From Aquatica leii (taxonomy: Eukaryota > Arthropoda > Insecta > Coleoptera > Lampyridae), in the NCBI GenBank assembly GCA_035610365.1, contig CM069432.1, positions 126,676,255-126,740,254 of the forward strand: a stretch of DNA of 64,000 bases, read 5' to 3'. The notes under the pieces were generated by a model. It was given only the letters and a program-made list of their open reading frames with translations, did no database searches and was not told the DNA's origin. Positions 34,772-47,450 of this stretch are shown piece by piece. A program made the translations under genes and the position numbers. Each line of letters starts with the position of its first letter. The stretch's first letter is position 1.

Positions 34772-36603
34772 GTGAGTTCATTAATTTTTTGTATTAACCT
34801 TTTAATTAGTTTGAGTTTGTAGATACAAGTCACGATCACCACAGTCAGTACGATTGTTTATCAAAAACCAGGTGGTAAAGCGCAACTCTACAACTCCTGT
34901 AAGACCAAAACCTAAGCCATTAATTAATTAAACGTCCAAGTTTTCGGTAACACATGGAAGAAAAGACATTGGCCATTACAAATTGAGTTCGCGTGTTGAT
35001 GGAAAATATTTGGACACAATGAAAGAGAACGCAGAGAAAATTGTAAGCATAAAATGAAAAGCATTGATGGGAAACGCTCAACACTTTTCTATGCTATCAT
35101 TATTAAAATTACGTCATTCAAAAGACTAAAAATTATGAAGACAATTTATTTATTTCATCACGTTAACAAATCTATAATAAAAATCAATTACAATTTTAGA
35201 ATAAGTAGTTCACGTTGTTTGTTTAAATTTAAGCTTTTATACATCTTTCAAAAATTAACGTTTATAGCCTTAAATTTGATGCTTAAGAACAGTCAGGTAG
35301 CTGTGTAATTATTGAACAATAGGTGTTAATAGTATCCAGTGTGTCTTACAACTTACCTACCGGTTCTTAAGCTAAACTTTGTTTTTCGAGTACCTGGCCT
35401 GTACCTATTATTGTCAAAACTGCATGAAAAATAGTTTGATTTGTTAAAAAAGCTTTCTGATTCTTCTTTCTTCCGTTTTGTAATTACATAACGGGTTTAA
35501 GACGCCTTTGATTTCATCACACGTTACAGCGTTTTTTCTTTCTGAATATACTTTATATATGTACCTTTTAATCCTTCATTTTGCTTGAATCTAATGTATC
35601 ATTTTTATTGTAGGTAAACTGGTTGCTTTACAATTGACCTGCAAGATATAGACGAACATCTAAATAAGAGCCTTTGTTGTAGTGTAGCATTTGTAGCATA
35701 GATAATGTAATATTTAAGTTATATAAATCATCCCATTTTATTCCCAAGAAGTTGTAAGGGTGATAAATATTTTGTTGATTTTGTTTGTTTTGTGAATTTA
35801 AACTGTACAAATTTGGATGAATAAATATAAATAACAGATGAATTTGTTAACTTCTTGTTGATCATAAGTGAATTAATACTAAAAAAAGCATAGTTTCGTT
35901 TATAAGCTTTATTTGATCTACTTTGACGTATACTAGAAATTAAGGAATTTACATTAAAGTTGAAATGATGAGCGATAGTATTTTAATGTAGTGATCTTTA
36001 CAATTGGGACATTCTTCTGTATAGACATGGAGTAAATACTACATCAACCAAAAAGTAAACAATTAATTGAAGATATATTTTATTTTTGTGTTTATGTATG
36101 TCTTAATTCAATTTAAACTCATTATATTAGCTAATTAAAATGTGTTGCAGCACCTATGATTTATTAAATTTTAATAATTAAAGTTATTAATAGTTTAAGT
36201 AATTTTCAAATGGTGGTACCTATTCTAACTCATGATTATATTGGTTAATTATCATTATATGTGTTAGCAAAGTAACGACTTGCTTATGACTTATTTGTGA
36301 ACGCCATATCTCATACTCAGTTTATTCACCATTTGTACTGTGACTACAGTAATAACTGATTCAATTATCCTGTATTGTGCTTTTGTTAGTTTAGAGCAGT
36401 ATATAATACACATAACAACTGTTAATTATCTATTACATTACATATATACATTTTAAGAGGACTCAAATATATGACGGCTTTTACTAACGTTTTAGATTCA
36501 GCACATTTTTTTCAATATCTCGAAATAAGAAAGCTTTTCACTTTTGCTTAGTAATTTTGATAAATTTGAGTAATTGCAATTATTTATATATAATTATTAT
36601 CTA
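34772..36603. other. AT-rich intergenic DNA
   Basis: Nothing supported. Confidence 0.4.
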
Positions 36604-36631
36604 TTATAAACAATTAATTAATTGTTTATAA
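36604..36631. repeat. Perfect 28-bp AT palindrome
   Basis: ttataaacaattaa followed by its exact reverse complement, with no loop. It lies 20 bases before the small inverted-repeat element at 36651. Confidence 0.85.
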
Positions 36632-36650
36632 CAAGTTCAATTATTTGCAC

Positions 36651-36742
36651 GGTATTACTGCGCCTCAGTTTCCACACACTGCCGCATGGTGTTGATGTGG
36701 TGAATTCCTACTATATCACGGCGTAATAATGCCTGTTCTACA

Positions 36743-36779
<37 letters not shown>
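36651..36779. repeat. Short inverted-repeat element plus AT microsatellite
   Basis: Arms ggtattactgcgcc (36651-36664) and ggcgtaataatgcc (36720-36733) are imperfect reverse complements. An (AT)n tract follows at 36746-36779. The organisation mirrors the locus at 17.78-18.01 kb. Confidence 0.55.
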
Positions 36780-36781
<2 letters not shown>

Positions 36782-38930
36782 TATGTAATCCGAAATATGA
36801 CTGTGAGTAACTTAAATTATAATTTTGTTCATTAATGCATTTGTAAACACTTTCGGTAATGGACAAATTTGTACAGTAGTAATATATGTTTTTTGTTTTA
36901 TTTTGGATTTTATTTTTAGGACACGTTAAATTCAACATACAGTAAATTATGTTAAAATTACTACAAATATTTAAAAAGATTATTGTTTTAAGCAATGTAT
37001 ATAATTAGATTATTTGTAAAATTTAATTAAGTGCAAACTTCAAATAATTTAAGTTTTTAATAGCACGTTGTTTAATCAACGATTTATATGCTTCAAATAG
37101 CATTAATAGTTATTTAACCAACAAGGTTGGTAATCAAGACAATTAATAATCAAGACATTTTCATAATATTGTCGATATTATTAATTGCATATTATCAAAC
37201 AAGTTGGTTTTTAAATTTTTCCGTCGATTGTATATTATTAATTTTTGCATTTACTTATAATTTTATAACTTTATCTACTGAACAATTGTTTTATTTTTGT
37301 ATCAACGGTAGTGGGATTTTTAAGTAATGGGAATGCTATATAACCTCAACACGTCAATTAAATTTTAATGGGATTGATTATAATTAGTTTTAAAAATATC
37401 AATGATTGCTAACATTTTTTAGTTTTATGTGATTAACAGAATGTTAGGAAATCGAAGTAAATTACATCTGGAAACATCAAAAAGTTCTCTTTTATCAGCC
37501 GAAAGGTAATCGTGGGATTGTTTTCTTTGTACACAGAAGCTGAACTTGCTGTAAAAAGCAAATCAAAATTATTTATAAAGCAAATAAAGTGTTTATACAT
37601 TTACCCAAAAATGGTTCATAAATGACGAATATTGTTATTAGAAATAAAACTATAGGCTAACCAGGAAACATTAAAAATCTACGGTAAAAACATTGGTAAT
37701 TTTAATACATATTTACTTCTGTAGATAAGAAAGTTTTAACAATAAACATTTTAGTTTGGAAAATGTAAGTGAAAGTTAATTACAACGGTGAACTAGATGT
37801 CATAAACAAATTCTTACAACAGATTGGGTTTGAGTACAAAAAATGCCACGAATTATAGTTTAGTGTTGTCGCTACTGAATGATGGCTTTAGAGAGAAGAA
37901 ACTAGCTTACCTACTTATAGATCAAATATATATTTTCTATCATGTTGTTGTTACTTTTGTTTATAACAATATTTACGTAACGGCAATTTAAAGAAAATAA
38001 TCTGGTATGTATGTATGTATGGTATGTAATTCATAATTGTTTATTGGTATTATAAATTTGTGATATTAACCATAACATAATGTGCTACATTGTAGTTTTT
38101 AAATAAACAGCATGCAAAAAGCTGATTTTTGGTAACACAATTGTTTAGTAAAACTTTTTAGTTTATGATTTATTAAAAAAAAATGCTGTTCACTAATTTA
38201 TCGATACAATTTGAATCTGATAAAAGTTCATACGTAGTTTAGCAAAGCATAATGAGCAATGTTTTACAAATTAGTGCAGATGTCATAGAACTAGTTGCTT
38301 AGATTAGATGAAGAAGGTAATGTCGATGAAAGTAACGATAACTAAATGCTCTGTCTTATTTTTATAAATACGTAATGTTTTCGATATGTATGCAAAAGAA
38401 ATACACGAGTATCACTACAACACAGTTATATGATAAGTATTGGTTTGTATAAAATATACGTTATTTATGTAATAAACTAAAATCTGTTTATAATTATTTT
38501 TATATACCATTTTATGTAACATACAAACATCACAACTTTGATATTAGGAATGCTCCGCAAAAGCAAGTGAAAATGTATGTGCTCATAAATTAGTCAGATG
38601 ATGTAGACCACAATTATTGTTAATAAGGACTTTATCAGCTTCAACAAATCTGAGGCTAAACGCCATCTCGTAGGAACGGAGCTACGTACGAGTTAATACA
38701 TGTTTATCAGCTTCGTTTAGCAACTTGGTAACTCCAGAGTATATCATTTTTTTTCATTTTAGTGATAATAATTATAATAATGCAGAGGTGAATTTTTTAA
38801 TTTATTTTTTATTTAAAAACTTTAGCTAATACAATATACGTAACCTCAGAAAAATCTTAATTCGCTTCTAAGATTTTATTGGTTAAAAAAAAATCGAGCG
38901 TTAATAGAAATTCGTTGATTTCATTGGTTC
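36780..38930. other. AT-rich intergenic DNA
   Basis: A small gtat microsatellite near 38006-38027 is the only feature. No gene is supported. Confidence 0.4.
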
Positions 38931-38971
38931 AAAAGTAGTGCGTTAATAGGGGCTATTACCGCACTACTTTT
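38931..38971. repeat. 41-bp hairpin
   Basis: Arm aaaagtagtgcgttaatag (38931-38949) pairs with 38953-38971 at 18 of 19 positions around a 3-base loop. The core (taatag/ctatta with gtgcg) resembles the arms at 17950 and 36651. Confidence 0.85.
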
Positions 38972-40870
38972 GATACATTATTATTCGTTAATATAAGTAT
39001 TAATGAACGATCGACGGAAAATAAAATTTCTTAATCTTGCTAGACCTTTTTATATTTTTTTAAATTGATAAAAAGTATCAAAAAACATAAATGTGTTTAT
39101 TATTAACTAATACTGCTAGTAGTAACAAAAAACAATTGTTTAATGTATAAATTATAAACTGCTGTTTGAGTGTATGCATACTTACTAAAAAATGCAATAT
39201 TTGTAGTTTTTTAGTGAGAAAATTTACGTAATAGTTAAAATCGTAAAGTTCGTTTTATAGATCTACATTTATTTACTAGCTAGTTAACGGCATAACAGTA
39301 TATGGTTTAATGTGTTTAAACAATAAAATATTTATGTTTTGTGTATTTTATTAGATTAATTTAGTAAGCGCAGAATTATTTAAAATATTTCATAATAGTA
39401 CATAAAATTAATTTTAGATAAACGTCTTTTGTAATTAATAAATTTCTTTAAATTATTCTTTTAATAAAAAAAATTAATAATGCAATAAATAAAATTCCAA
39501 TAAGAAACAAACAACAAACCATCAAGAAGTAATAGACTTTCAAGTGGTTTCCGTATACTCAAGCAGAAGGCGTTTACGAAATAGATAAATTATTTGGTTT
39601 CGTACCGGGTTCTACATTCCTGCAAATTTTATCATTTCCTCAAAATGCAGTACTATAGGAGCGCATGAGCATTGTAACCCCTACAAAGCTCGCACAAAAT
39701 GATTTCAGTGCGGGTTTTAACGTCGCGACGCGTACCTTGTTTTATATATTTACTAAAAGAGAATTAAAGAGTAACGACAAGTCAGTTGTTATATTCAGAT
39801 TTTATAGGTGATTTTTAAAATAAAGTGATTTTTTAGACGTTTTATTTTACCAATTTAACATGTGACCATCTATATAACAACATTTATTAAATCTAATAAT
39901 GAATTAATTATTTTTTACACACAAAAAACGGTTTTTCTATTTTCTAGTAACCACATTGACTTTTATTGATATTGATATGCTGTTAATGCAAACATCTAAA
40001 TTAACAAATTTTGTAAGATAAAGAATACGATTAATTTAAGTATGAACATAAATCCAAAAAAATTTTTTTTTTAAATAATTTATATTTTATTTATTTAACT
40101 AATAGATAATTTTTAAATGTTTTGATTAAATTTTACAGTAAAGTAAATTTTTTTAAACATTTTACAATAATTTCGCTTTATTATTGCTAAATCAAATAAC
40201 TACAATTATAGTTTTTTACATTAAAAAAATTGTTTTTGTGATTAATTACAAGGATAATATAAAATTACAGTAATTACTCAAAAATGTATTATTGTATCTA
40301 ATGCTTGTATGGACTACTTTGTTGTTTAGTTTAACAGTACACCATAGTAAATGAAATATATTATTAATTGTTCTAATTACATAGAATATTATTTCTATGA
40401 AAATTTTACACGTATTGTATAAATTCAAAGATTTACTATAATAGGTCTTCGTTTTTACATACATATATAAAATCAGTCCTTTTATACTTGTTATACAAGA
40501 AGATGGTAATTTTTATCTGTCAGTTACATTTCACGTTTTGTGGCATTTCAATTGATACTAACACTTTTGTGTCGTCTTTTATAACACCGTCGTATTTCAA
40601 ATACAATTTTGTACGCAAGTTTTTCAAGTAAAATTGTTAGAAAAATAATGTTTCAATTACTTAAAACATATTTTTTATTTATAACTTTATTACAATTCTT
40701 ATATTAATTTAATTTAATTAATGCTTTATATTTTATACGTTTATTTTTTATAACAATATTGTTTTTTATTTATAGATTACATAAAATTTGTTAAACAACA
40801 CACTTTTTACCAGAGAACAAATTATAAAAAATATAAGTTAATAAAGAAATAAAATGTTTTTAAACATTTT
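38972..40870. other. AT-rich intergenic DNA
   Basis: Nothing supported. Short frames here are AT-driven. Confidence 0.4.
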
Positions 40871-40874
40871 AAAC

Positions 40875-40915
40875 TATAAGGTTAGACTTGAATAACTGAA
40901 GTGCACATCACTTAG
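40875..40915 (+). promoter_or_regulatory. Possible core promoter (TATA plus initiator)
   Basis: TATAAG at 40875-40880 and an initiator-like catcactta at 40907-40914, about 33 bases apart, lie upstream of the signal-peptide exon at 40943. Support comes only from spacing. Confidence 0.3.
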
Positions 40916-40942
40916 TTGTGTGTTTTAAAAAATAAAGACAAA

Positions 40943-41033
40943 ATGGAATTGTACATTTTTTCCAAGTTATCTTATTATTGTATTTTTGTTACTGTAATAC
41001 TACAGTTTATGGGAGCTTCTATAATACTTGCAA
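40943..41033 (+). CDS. Possible signal-peptide first exon of a secreted protein
   Basis: Thirty codons plus one base begin with ATG in a good context (acaaaATGG) and read MELYIFSKLSYYCIFVTVIL, then a short hydrophobic run ending in ILA. This looks like a cleavable signal peptide. The frame ends exactly at a consensus donor GTAAGT (41034). A TATA-like box lies 68 bases upstream of the ATG. No second exon could be identified in the AT-rich DNA downstream. Chance is possible in sequence of this composition, because hydrophobic codons are T-rich. The coincidence of start context, length and donor makes it worth listing. Confidence 0.35.
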
Positions 41034-41199
41034 GTAAGTAGAAATATTTTAAAATGTATATTATAAGTAAATCATAATATAATAAAATGTATAGACGACA
41101 GACATTGACAAAATGCAGACTAAAAATTTTTAACAATTGAGTAAATGTAAATGTGACATGTTTGCAATTACTTTCTAATTTTTTAAACAGTTTTTAGAT

Positions 41200-41695
41200 A
41201 TTGTTGTGTACAACAATTTTGCTATTGTCATTATTATTATTGCAAAGTTACAATGTTTATACGTTTAGTTTTAATTTGCGGGTCATTCAAAACCTATTTG
41301 AATAACGCGGGTATAGTCAGCTTTTAACGTTTCCATCTTATTGCGATTTATATACTATTATTCATACATAGTAAATTTATACTATGAGATAGCTCTAACG
41401 TCGCATTTTAATCTTGTTACTATTATTATTTATTAATATAAAAAACTGTTTTTGTAAAAGTGCAGTAGAGTGTTCTCCTACTGCTGAAAAGCCTCAATAG
41501 TCCAAAAAGACCGTCTAGTGGTTTACTGTGGTGGCATTTTTACATTTGCATTGACATTGTTCACTTTACAATGTTTATACGTTGTAGTTTTAGCCCGCGG
41601 TTTATTCAAAATTTATTTAAATTACATGGGTATAAAATCAGCTTTTAACGTTTACATCTTTATAGCCATTTACACACATTTATTTTTTATTTTTT
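41200..41695. repeat. Diverged tandem duplication, period about 308 bp
   Basis: 41250-41350 and 41562-41665 share tacaatgtttatacgtt, attcaaaa ... tattt, the word gggtata and cagcttttaacgttt, in the same order. The reading frame at 41518 falls in the second copy and is not otherwise supported. Confidence 0.65.
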
Positions 41696-44149
41696 TTTAA
41701 TATACATGTGTAAAAGTTACTTGTAACATCTACGCCTACATCACTGGTTTTATTAATAATATTTTTAGTATGTTTTGCACAACTCTTTGCATACATGTAG
41801 TTATAAATTTAAAAAACTCAAAAATTTCTAGTAGACTTAAGTAAATAGTCAAAACTCTTTATTATTCTCTATTTCTATTGTAATTAGTTTAAAATTCTTT
41901 TCTTAAGAGAGACAATATCATTTAGAAATTGTATGTTATTACTTATTAAATATTTGTAATGTAAAGTTGCCCAAGTTTTTGTTCTAGTGGATCGTTCCGC
42001 TTTAACATATTTGTTGGCTTGATGAAGTGCTCACTTGTAAAACTATACGTTGCTACAAAAATAATCTAAAGTGGTATGTTTTGCCTCTCCTCAGTGAAAA
42101 ATTTTAAACTAGTTAGAATAAATCATTTAACTACAAGTAATAAAATATTGAAAAAATATTATTTTGACATAATGACGGTTTAAATAATGATGCTGCATAG
42201 TAATTTTAAACAGCTATATATTTAAAAAAAATATAAATATGCCAAACACAGTTATATTAGTTTTAAAATACATTCTTAAAAAATACGCTTATTTTAATTT
42301 TAATAATTAGACTGTTTACGTTAAAAATTATTCATATTTTGCAGGGAAAATTAAGGAAATGATATAAGTGTAAACTGTTCTTGCCTACTACGATCTCATT
42401 TATATAAAATATTTAAAAAAATTACAGGAATTTAAACATTCATTTAATTACATATATTTTTGCTGCCCTAAAGTCATAGACCAAAACAAACGTAAAATTA
42501 TGCTTTAAAATTAATTATTATTTAAGTAAGAGTGTTTGGTGAAGTAGCTTAAATGTTCTAAAATTTAATTGAAATTTAAAAAAAATACTTAAAAAATTTC
42601 ATAAATTTAAATATTAAAGTATTATACATTTAAGAAATGGTACTACGTAAAACATTCTAATTGCAAATTTGACAGATTTAGTTTGTTATAAATGTATTAC
42701 ATTATATTAATGTTCCTAATGATTTCTTTTTTACATTTTCTTAAAAATATTACCAAACCTAAGGGAAAAGATAACGTATATTACTCTTATTGAACGTTTT
42801 ATAGCGTAACTCACTCTCATGCAGCATGTTTCACTTACATCAATTGTTACATAAATTACTGATTTTTAAAAACTTTAAAATCATTTAATCTTAATAAAAT
42901 GCCTAAACTTCATTTTTATAAATCCGTTTAGCCAATATTTTGCAATTTTAAGTTCAGAAAAGTTCATAATGGAGCTTAAGTTTAATTTGTTAGTTAAGCC
43001 TACAATACGTAATTTATATTTTGTTTTTTCTTCGTACACATTTGTTAATTTATATACAAATTTTATTTATTTATTTAAAACTAATTTATTTACTAAACTA
43101 AATATTTACACGTCTATAACTACAAGTAACTAATTAAATCTAACGGTATTTAAGAACACTTACACTAATTTATGTGTTACTATCGCTAGTCCGCACTTTT
43201 TAATTATATCTAAAACAGATAGTTGTTTATGTTAGCAACACGTACACAACGGATCTATGTTGTACAAGCTCCTGCACTAAATCAACAAAATCTTCTCGAT
43301 TCAATTCGAAAAACTGACTTATGCTTGCTTTGAACTGTTTTTATTTAGTATTTATGTTATCTGTCTATAGAATGTTTAACATTGTTTCGAATTGGACAAT
43401 AGCTTCACAAACATATACATTTAAAACAATGCTAACATTTCTACATGCTTAATATTAGATGTAATTGTTAAACTATAAAATGTGTTATTTTGAGCAATAC
43501 TTGGTTATTACATAAAATAACTAATGATATAACCAAGTAAGCTAAATTTTTTAATTAAAAAAAGTTGTAATATGAGAACAATTGATTAAGAGTACAGCGT
43601 ATTAAACCAATTGTAAATTATATAATTTTAATCAAAACTAATCCTGTTTTGTAAAATTATTAGAAATACAACTTTTGTTTACACGTAGAGTTTGAATCTC
43701 TTCATTTTTATACAAAAAAATTTTGAAAGTAAATACAAAAAATTTATACTGTAAAAACAACAACGTAAAAATTGTGTATGCATTGCGTTTGTACATTAAG
43801 TCAATGTCACTCTTAAATTTGAGTGTTTTTTTATAAAATTATTTAAATTTAAAAAAGTACTGTAATTTTTACGTAACTGGTTATTATTTCATAATAATTG
43901 GTAAAACGTTTTCAAATATCTTTTTTTTTAAAAGGGAATCTATATTCTTTAGCAATGCACATCTTATGTAAATTTTATTAAACATTAGAAATAGTTATCA
44001 TTATTTAAAACAAAACGTATAATAAACACATTAGTTGCAATCGTTACAATATTTACAAAATGGAAATGTTTCAGAATCCTAATAATGCTTTTTTCTGCAT
44101 TTTTTTTAACAAGAACAGTAGCTTGACATAAAATTGTTGCTTATATAAT
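41696..44149. other. AT-rich intergenic DNA
   Basis: No gene, repeat or RNA could be supported. Confidence 0.4.
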
Positions 44150-44460
44150 TACTAGCGGACCCGACAAACGTTGCCCTGCATGATATACCAAGCGATTAGG
44201 ATATTTAACAAAGTAAGAAATGAATGAATAAATGCATACACAAAAATTCATTCAAGTCGATTCAGCAGTTTACTTGCAGTATAGATAAATAACCTATATA
44301 ACGACTGCAGCGCCATGTGCCGGGTTTATTTGTGAATCTAAACCATTCTTAAATCCACTTGAACACACACACAAAATTTCATCAAAATCGGTCCAGTCGT
44401 TTAGAAGGAGTTCAGTGATATACACACGCACACAAGAAATATACAGAGCCTTCATAAATG
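44150..44460 (+). mobile_element. SINE-like / dispersed insect repeat
   Basis: It begins tagcggacccgacaaacgtt and ends with a segment containing tcatcaaaatcggtccagtc, followed by acacacgcacacaagaaata. These words recur in a well-known dispersed repeat of many insect genomes. Its exact class (SINE, or the tail of a non-autonomous element) is uncertain. The IS630-like transposon starts seven bases after its end. Confidence 0.6.
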
Positions 44461-44466
44461 ATTGGA

Positions 44467-45999
44467 TCCCACGTGACATACATGTTAGGCAACCAACGTT
44501 ACTTGGATTGGTATAACGTAAAAAAAATTACTAAATAAAAAATTTGATTTGTAACCTTTAAATTAAGGTTAAGTAATTAATTAAAAACAGTAACACATTA
44601 ACAACAATACCTGTTTATTTAAAATAAAAATTGGTAATAACAATTATTTGAAATTTATAACCGATGTTCAAAATGTTGTCCAGCTGCGATACATGTGTTA
44701 ACTCTTCTTTTTAAATTTTCGAACACATTACGAAGCTCATCAACTTCAATATTTTGAATAGCATTAGTAATTGCATGTTCCAAGTCTTTAATATCGTGCA
44801 GTTGATTCTTATATATTGTGTTTTTTGAATGTCCGTAAAGATAAAAATCTAGTGGCATAAGATCTAGAGACCGTGGAGGATACAACCCTTGGCTTATTAT
44901 TCTTTCATTGTAGAATTGTTGAATAATTCAATTGTAGCTAGAGTAGTATGAGCCGTTGCATTATCTTGCTGAAAGTAACCAAATTGAAGTTCGTTGTCGT
45001 CTAACTGCTCGAAAAATTGACCTAAAATATCACTATAACGATCTGCGTTTACAGTATTGTAAAAAAATATTGGTCCAATTATCCTTGTCCTTGACATTGC
45101 AATCCATACACCAACTTTCAAAGGATGCAATGTTGTTTCCACAAAAGTGTGTGGATTTTCGGTTGCCCAAGTGCGATAATTTTGGCGATTTACATATCCA
45201 CTTAAATGAAACCATGCTTCGTCCGTAAAGAAAGTTAAATCCAATAGGCCATCGTTATTTAAATGTTCATTAAACCATTCACAAAATTGAACACGCTACA
45301 AGAAGTCAGGAGTACGTAATTCTTGATAAACCGTAACCTTGTACGGAGTCATTGAAAGATTTTTTTTAATGCTTTGTGGCAAGTTCCTACTGACAATCCT
45401 AAAAATGAAATGTTTGTATCTTAAAAGTAGAACTTAAAATGATTTTATACCTGTTGCCTCAGATAATTTTGCCACCGATTTATTTGGACTTTGTTCCATG
45501 CGATTGCGAATGTCTTTGACAACAGGTGCAGTAAGTACAGTAGCTTTCCCCTTACAAATGCAATTCTTTTCTAAAAATCGATTAACTAAAACTTGTTTAC
45601 GTTGTCGGAAAGCATCATAAGTAAGGTTTGCTTCTGGGAAATGTTCGTTGAATTGATCGATGCAACTTTGAAGAGAATACGACCAAGTTCCATCGGGATT
45701 GTCTTGTTCAGCGGTAAACATCGTAAAATTCTATTAATATAAAATATAAAAAATTACAAAATTACAGCTGATATTCAGTACTTACTCAGAGAAAACACAA
45801 ATAGTGCTGAATAGTTATGATAACTGTTTGAAAATATAAAAATAGAGAATAAATAAAACGATGAAAAATAATACTCGATGTAAACGAAACGTCAAACGAG
45901 AATGTCAAACAAAATGTCAAATGTTACTAAACGTTAACAGCTGTGTTCACACTACCAACCTAAAATAATGTTGATGCTCAACTCTTAGATCACGTGGGA
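44467..45999 (-). mobile_element. IS630/mariner-type transposon with inverted ends
   Basis: The outer ten bases tcccacgtga (44467-44476) match the reverse complement of 45990-45999 exactly. A weaker match continues for about 40 more bases (gtt-x-gca ... ttggta). A TA target duplication is not evident. The interior encodes a broken transposase on the minus strand, running from about 45721 to 44655. Confidence 0.75.
44655..45721 (-). pseudogene. IS630/mariner-type DDD transposase, disrupted
   Basis: The N-terminal helix-turn-helix half (45721-45451) contains VLTAPVVKDIRNRMEQSP and SVAKLSEATG. It is followed by a probable 52-base intron (45450-45399, GT-AG on the minus strand). The catalytic half has FTDEAWFHLSGYVNRQN (first Asp), GYFQQDNATAHTT (second Asp) and PPRSLDLMPLDFYLYG (third Asp), as in DDD transposases of this type. 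The C-terminus ends FENLKRRVNTCIAAGQHFEH. The lesions are a frame change near 45350 after HKALKKIFQ, a stop near 45298 after TPDFL, and a frame change near 44890 after NNSTMKE. Few lesions and intact catalytic residues suggest a fairly recent copy. Confidence 0.85.
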
Positions 46000-47185
46000 A
46001 ATAGGTTTTAATGAAGGCCCGGTGTGTATATAAAGATAATGCACCTGTTCATATTCGCTAACTGCAATATTTGATGTGTTCTTAATGGTAAACTTTCCTA
46101 TCTTTGTAACTCCTTTCGCAAATTGCAAGCTACATACATAGTGTATATATTCACTATTTTGTAAAAATAGTATGTGTGGTATCATTGTGCTAATTTATTT
46201 TCTTAGTTGCAATTATTGTACTTGAAGTTTATTATTTGTCCTACACTTCTATCTCCAATCACAAAGTACCGTTTCGTTGTTTTGTTAAATTAGTTTATAA
46301 TCTCGGCGGTTTGTAAATCCAAGTATTGCAACAAAGGGTATTAAATCTATTTCCGTTTTGTAATCTATTGTTGTATTTGTAGTTATCGTACATTGGCAAA
46401 CGTTAAATTACTTTTAAAATCGTTACTTTAGAATATTAGTCTAAATGGTTTATGGCAAGGCTGTTAATCAAATAAAATAGCTTAAGCTTATTAGGAAAAA
46501 ATTGAGTGGAACTATATTTGTAAATGAAACAATTTGCGTATGTTAGTACATAGCCATATAAAGCTTATTTTACACGTCAAAATTTTGAGTACGAAATTTT
46601 CTTTCTAATTGAGAAAAATACATGACACTTTAAATATGTTACAACTCTTAAGCCTTTTGTTACAGATAATGACTTACTTGCAACTTTTCTAATTCATATT
46701 GATAGAAAAAGTTAGATCCTAGCACTTTTTATCAATGAAAAACTATAAAAAACAATTTTGGCACGTAAAGGCAATCTCTTGACCAGTTTAAAGAATTTTT
46801 TGAAAACACTTCCAATCTACTAGAATCTTTGGACCTCACAACAACCAAAGTCTTAACTATTAAATTTAAAAATTACATTAAATAGTTTAAAACGCAGCAG
46901 ATTAGTAGTGTTCTTTAGAAGGAATCTCATTCTGTTTTCTAATAAAAAAAATTAATTTGTTTCAAATGATTTACAAAGGGCATTTTATAAATTATTGCAA
47001 ACCAAGGTTTACATGTCAAAAATGTAAAATTAAACATTGCACCATGCTACACATAAGGTGTAAGGTTAGCGTGCAACGTGCAGGAACTGTTGTCGACTGC
47101 TTTTGCACAAATTCTTAATTTTTGTGGATATTTAGATTCTATTCAATTCAGTCACACGTTTGTGTCAAAAAGTATAGTATTATAT
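46000..47185. other. AT-rich intergenic DNA
   Basis: Nothing supported. Confidence 0.4.
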
Positions 47186-47450
47186 TCAGAGTTGTATAAA
47201 CTTATTATATGCTTCTTCTTGTAGATTGTTCCATGAAAAATTATTGTCATGTTTCAATAGGTCTAATGATTTTGTTATTTCTGAAAAGTTTTTTATAAAA
47301 TTACCAACATAAGTTACAAGACCTAAAAATAACTGAAGTTCTTTTTTGTTTTTTGAAAGTGACATGTTATTTATTGTATTTATGTATTCTTCGTCAATTG
47401 TCATACCCGTACTAGAAAATTTATATCCTAAATATCATATTTCTCTAGAT
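47186..47450 (-). pseudogene. Ty3/gypsy reverse transcriptase / RNase H junction fragment
   Basis: Reads YLGYKFSSTGMTID, then INNMSLSKNKKELQLFLGLV, TYVGNFIKNFSEITKSL and NFSWNNLQEEAYNKF. This is the typical end of a gypsy reverse transcriptase running into the tethered RNase H. One stop interrupts the start. No LTR or other polymerase domain could be tied to it, so it is an isolated fragment. Confidence 0.8.
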
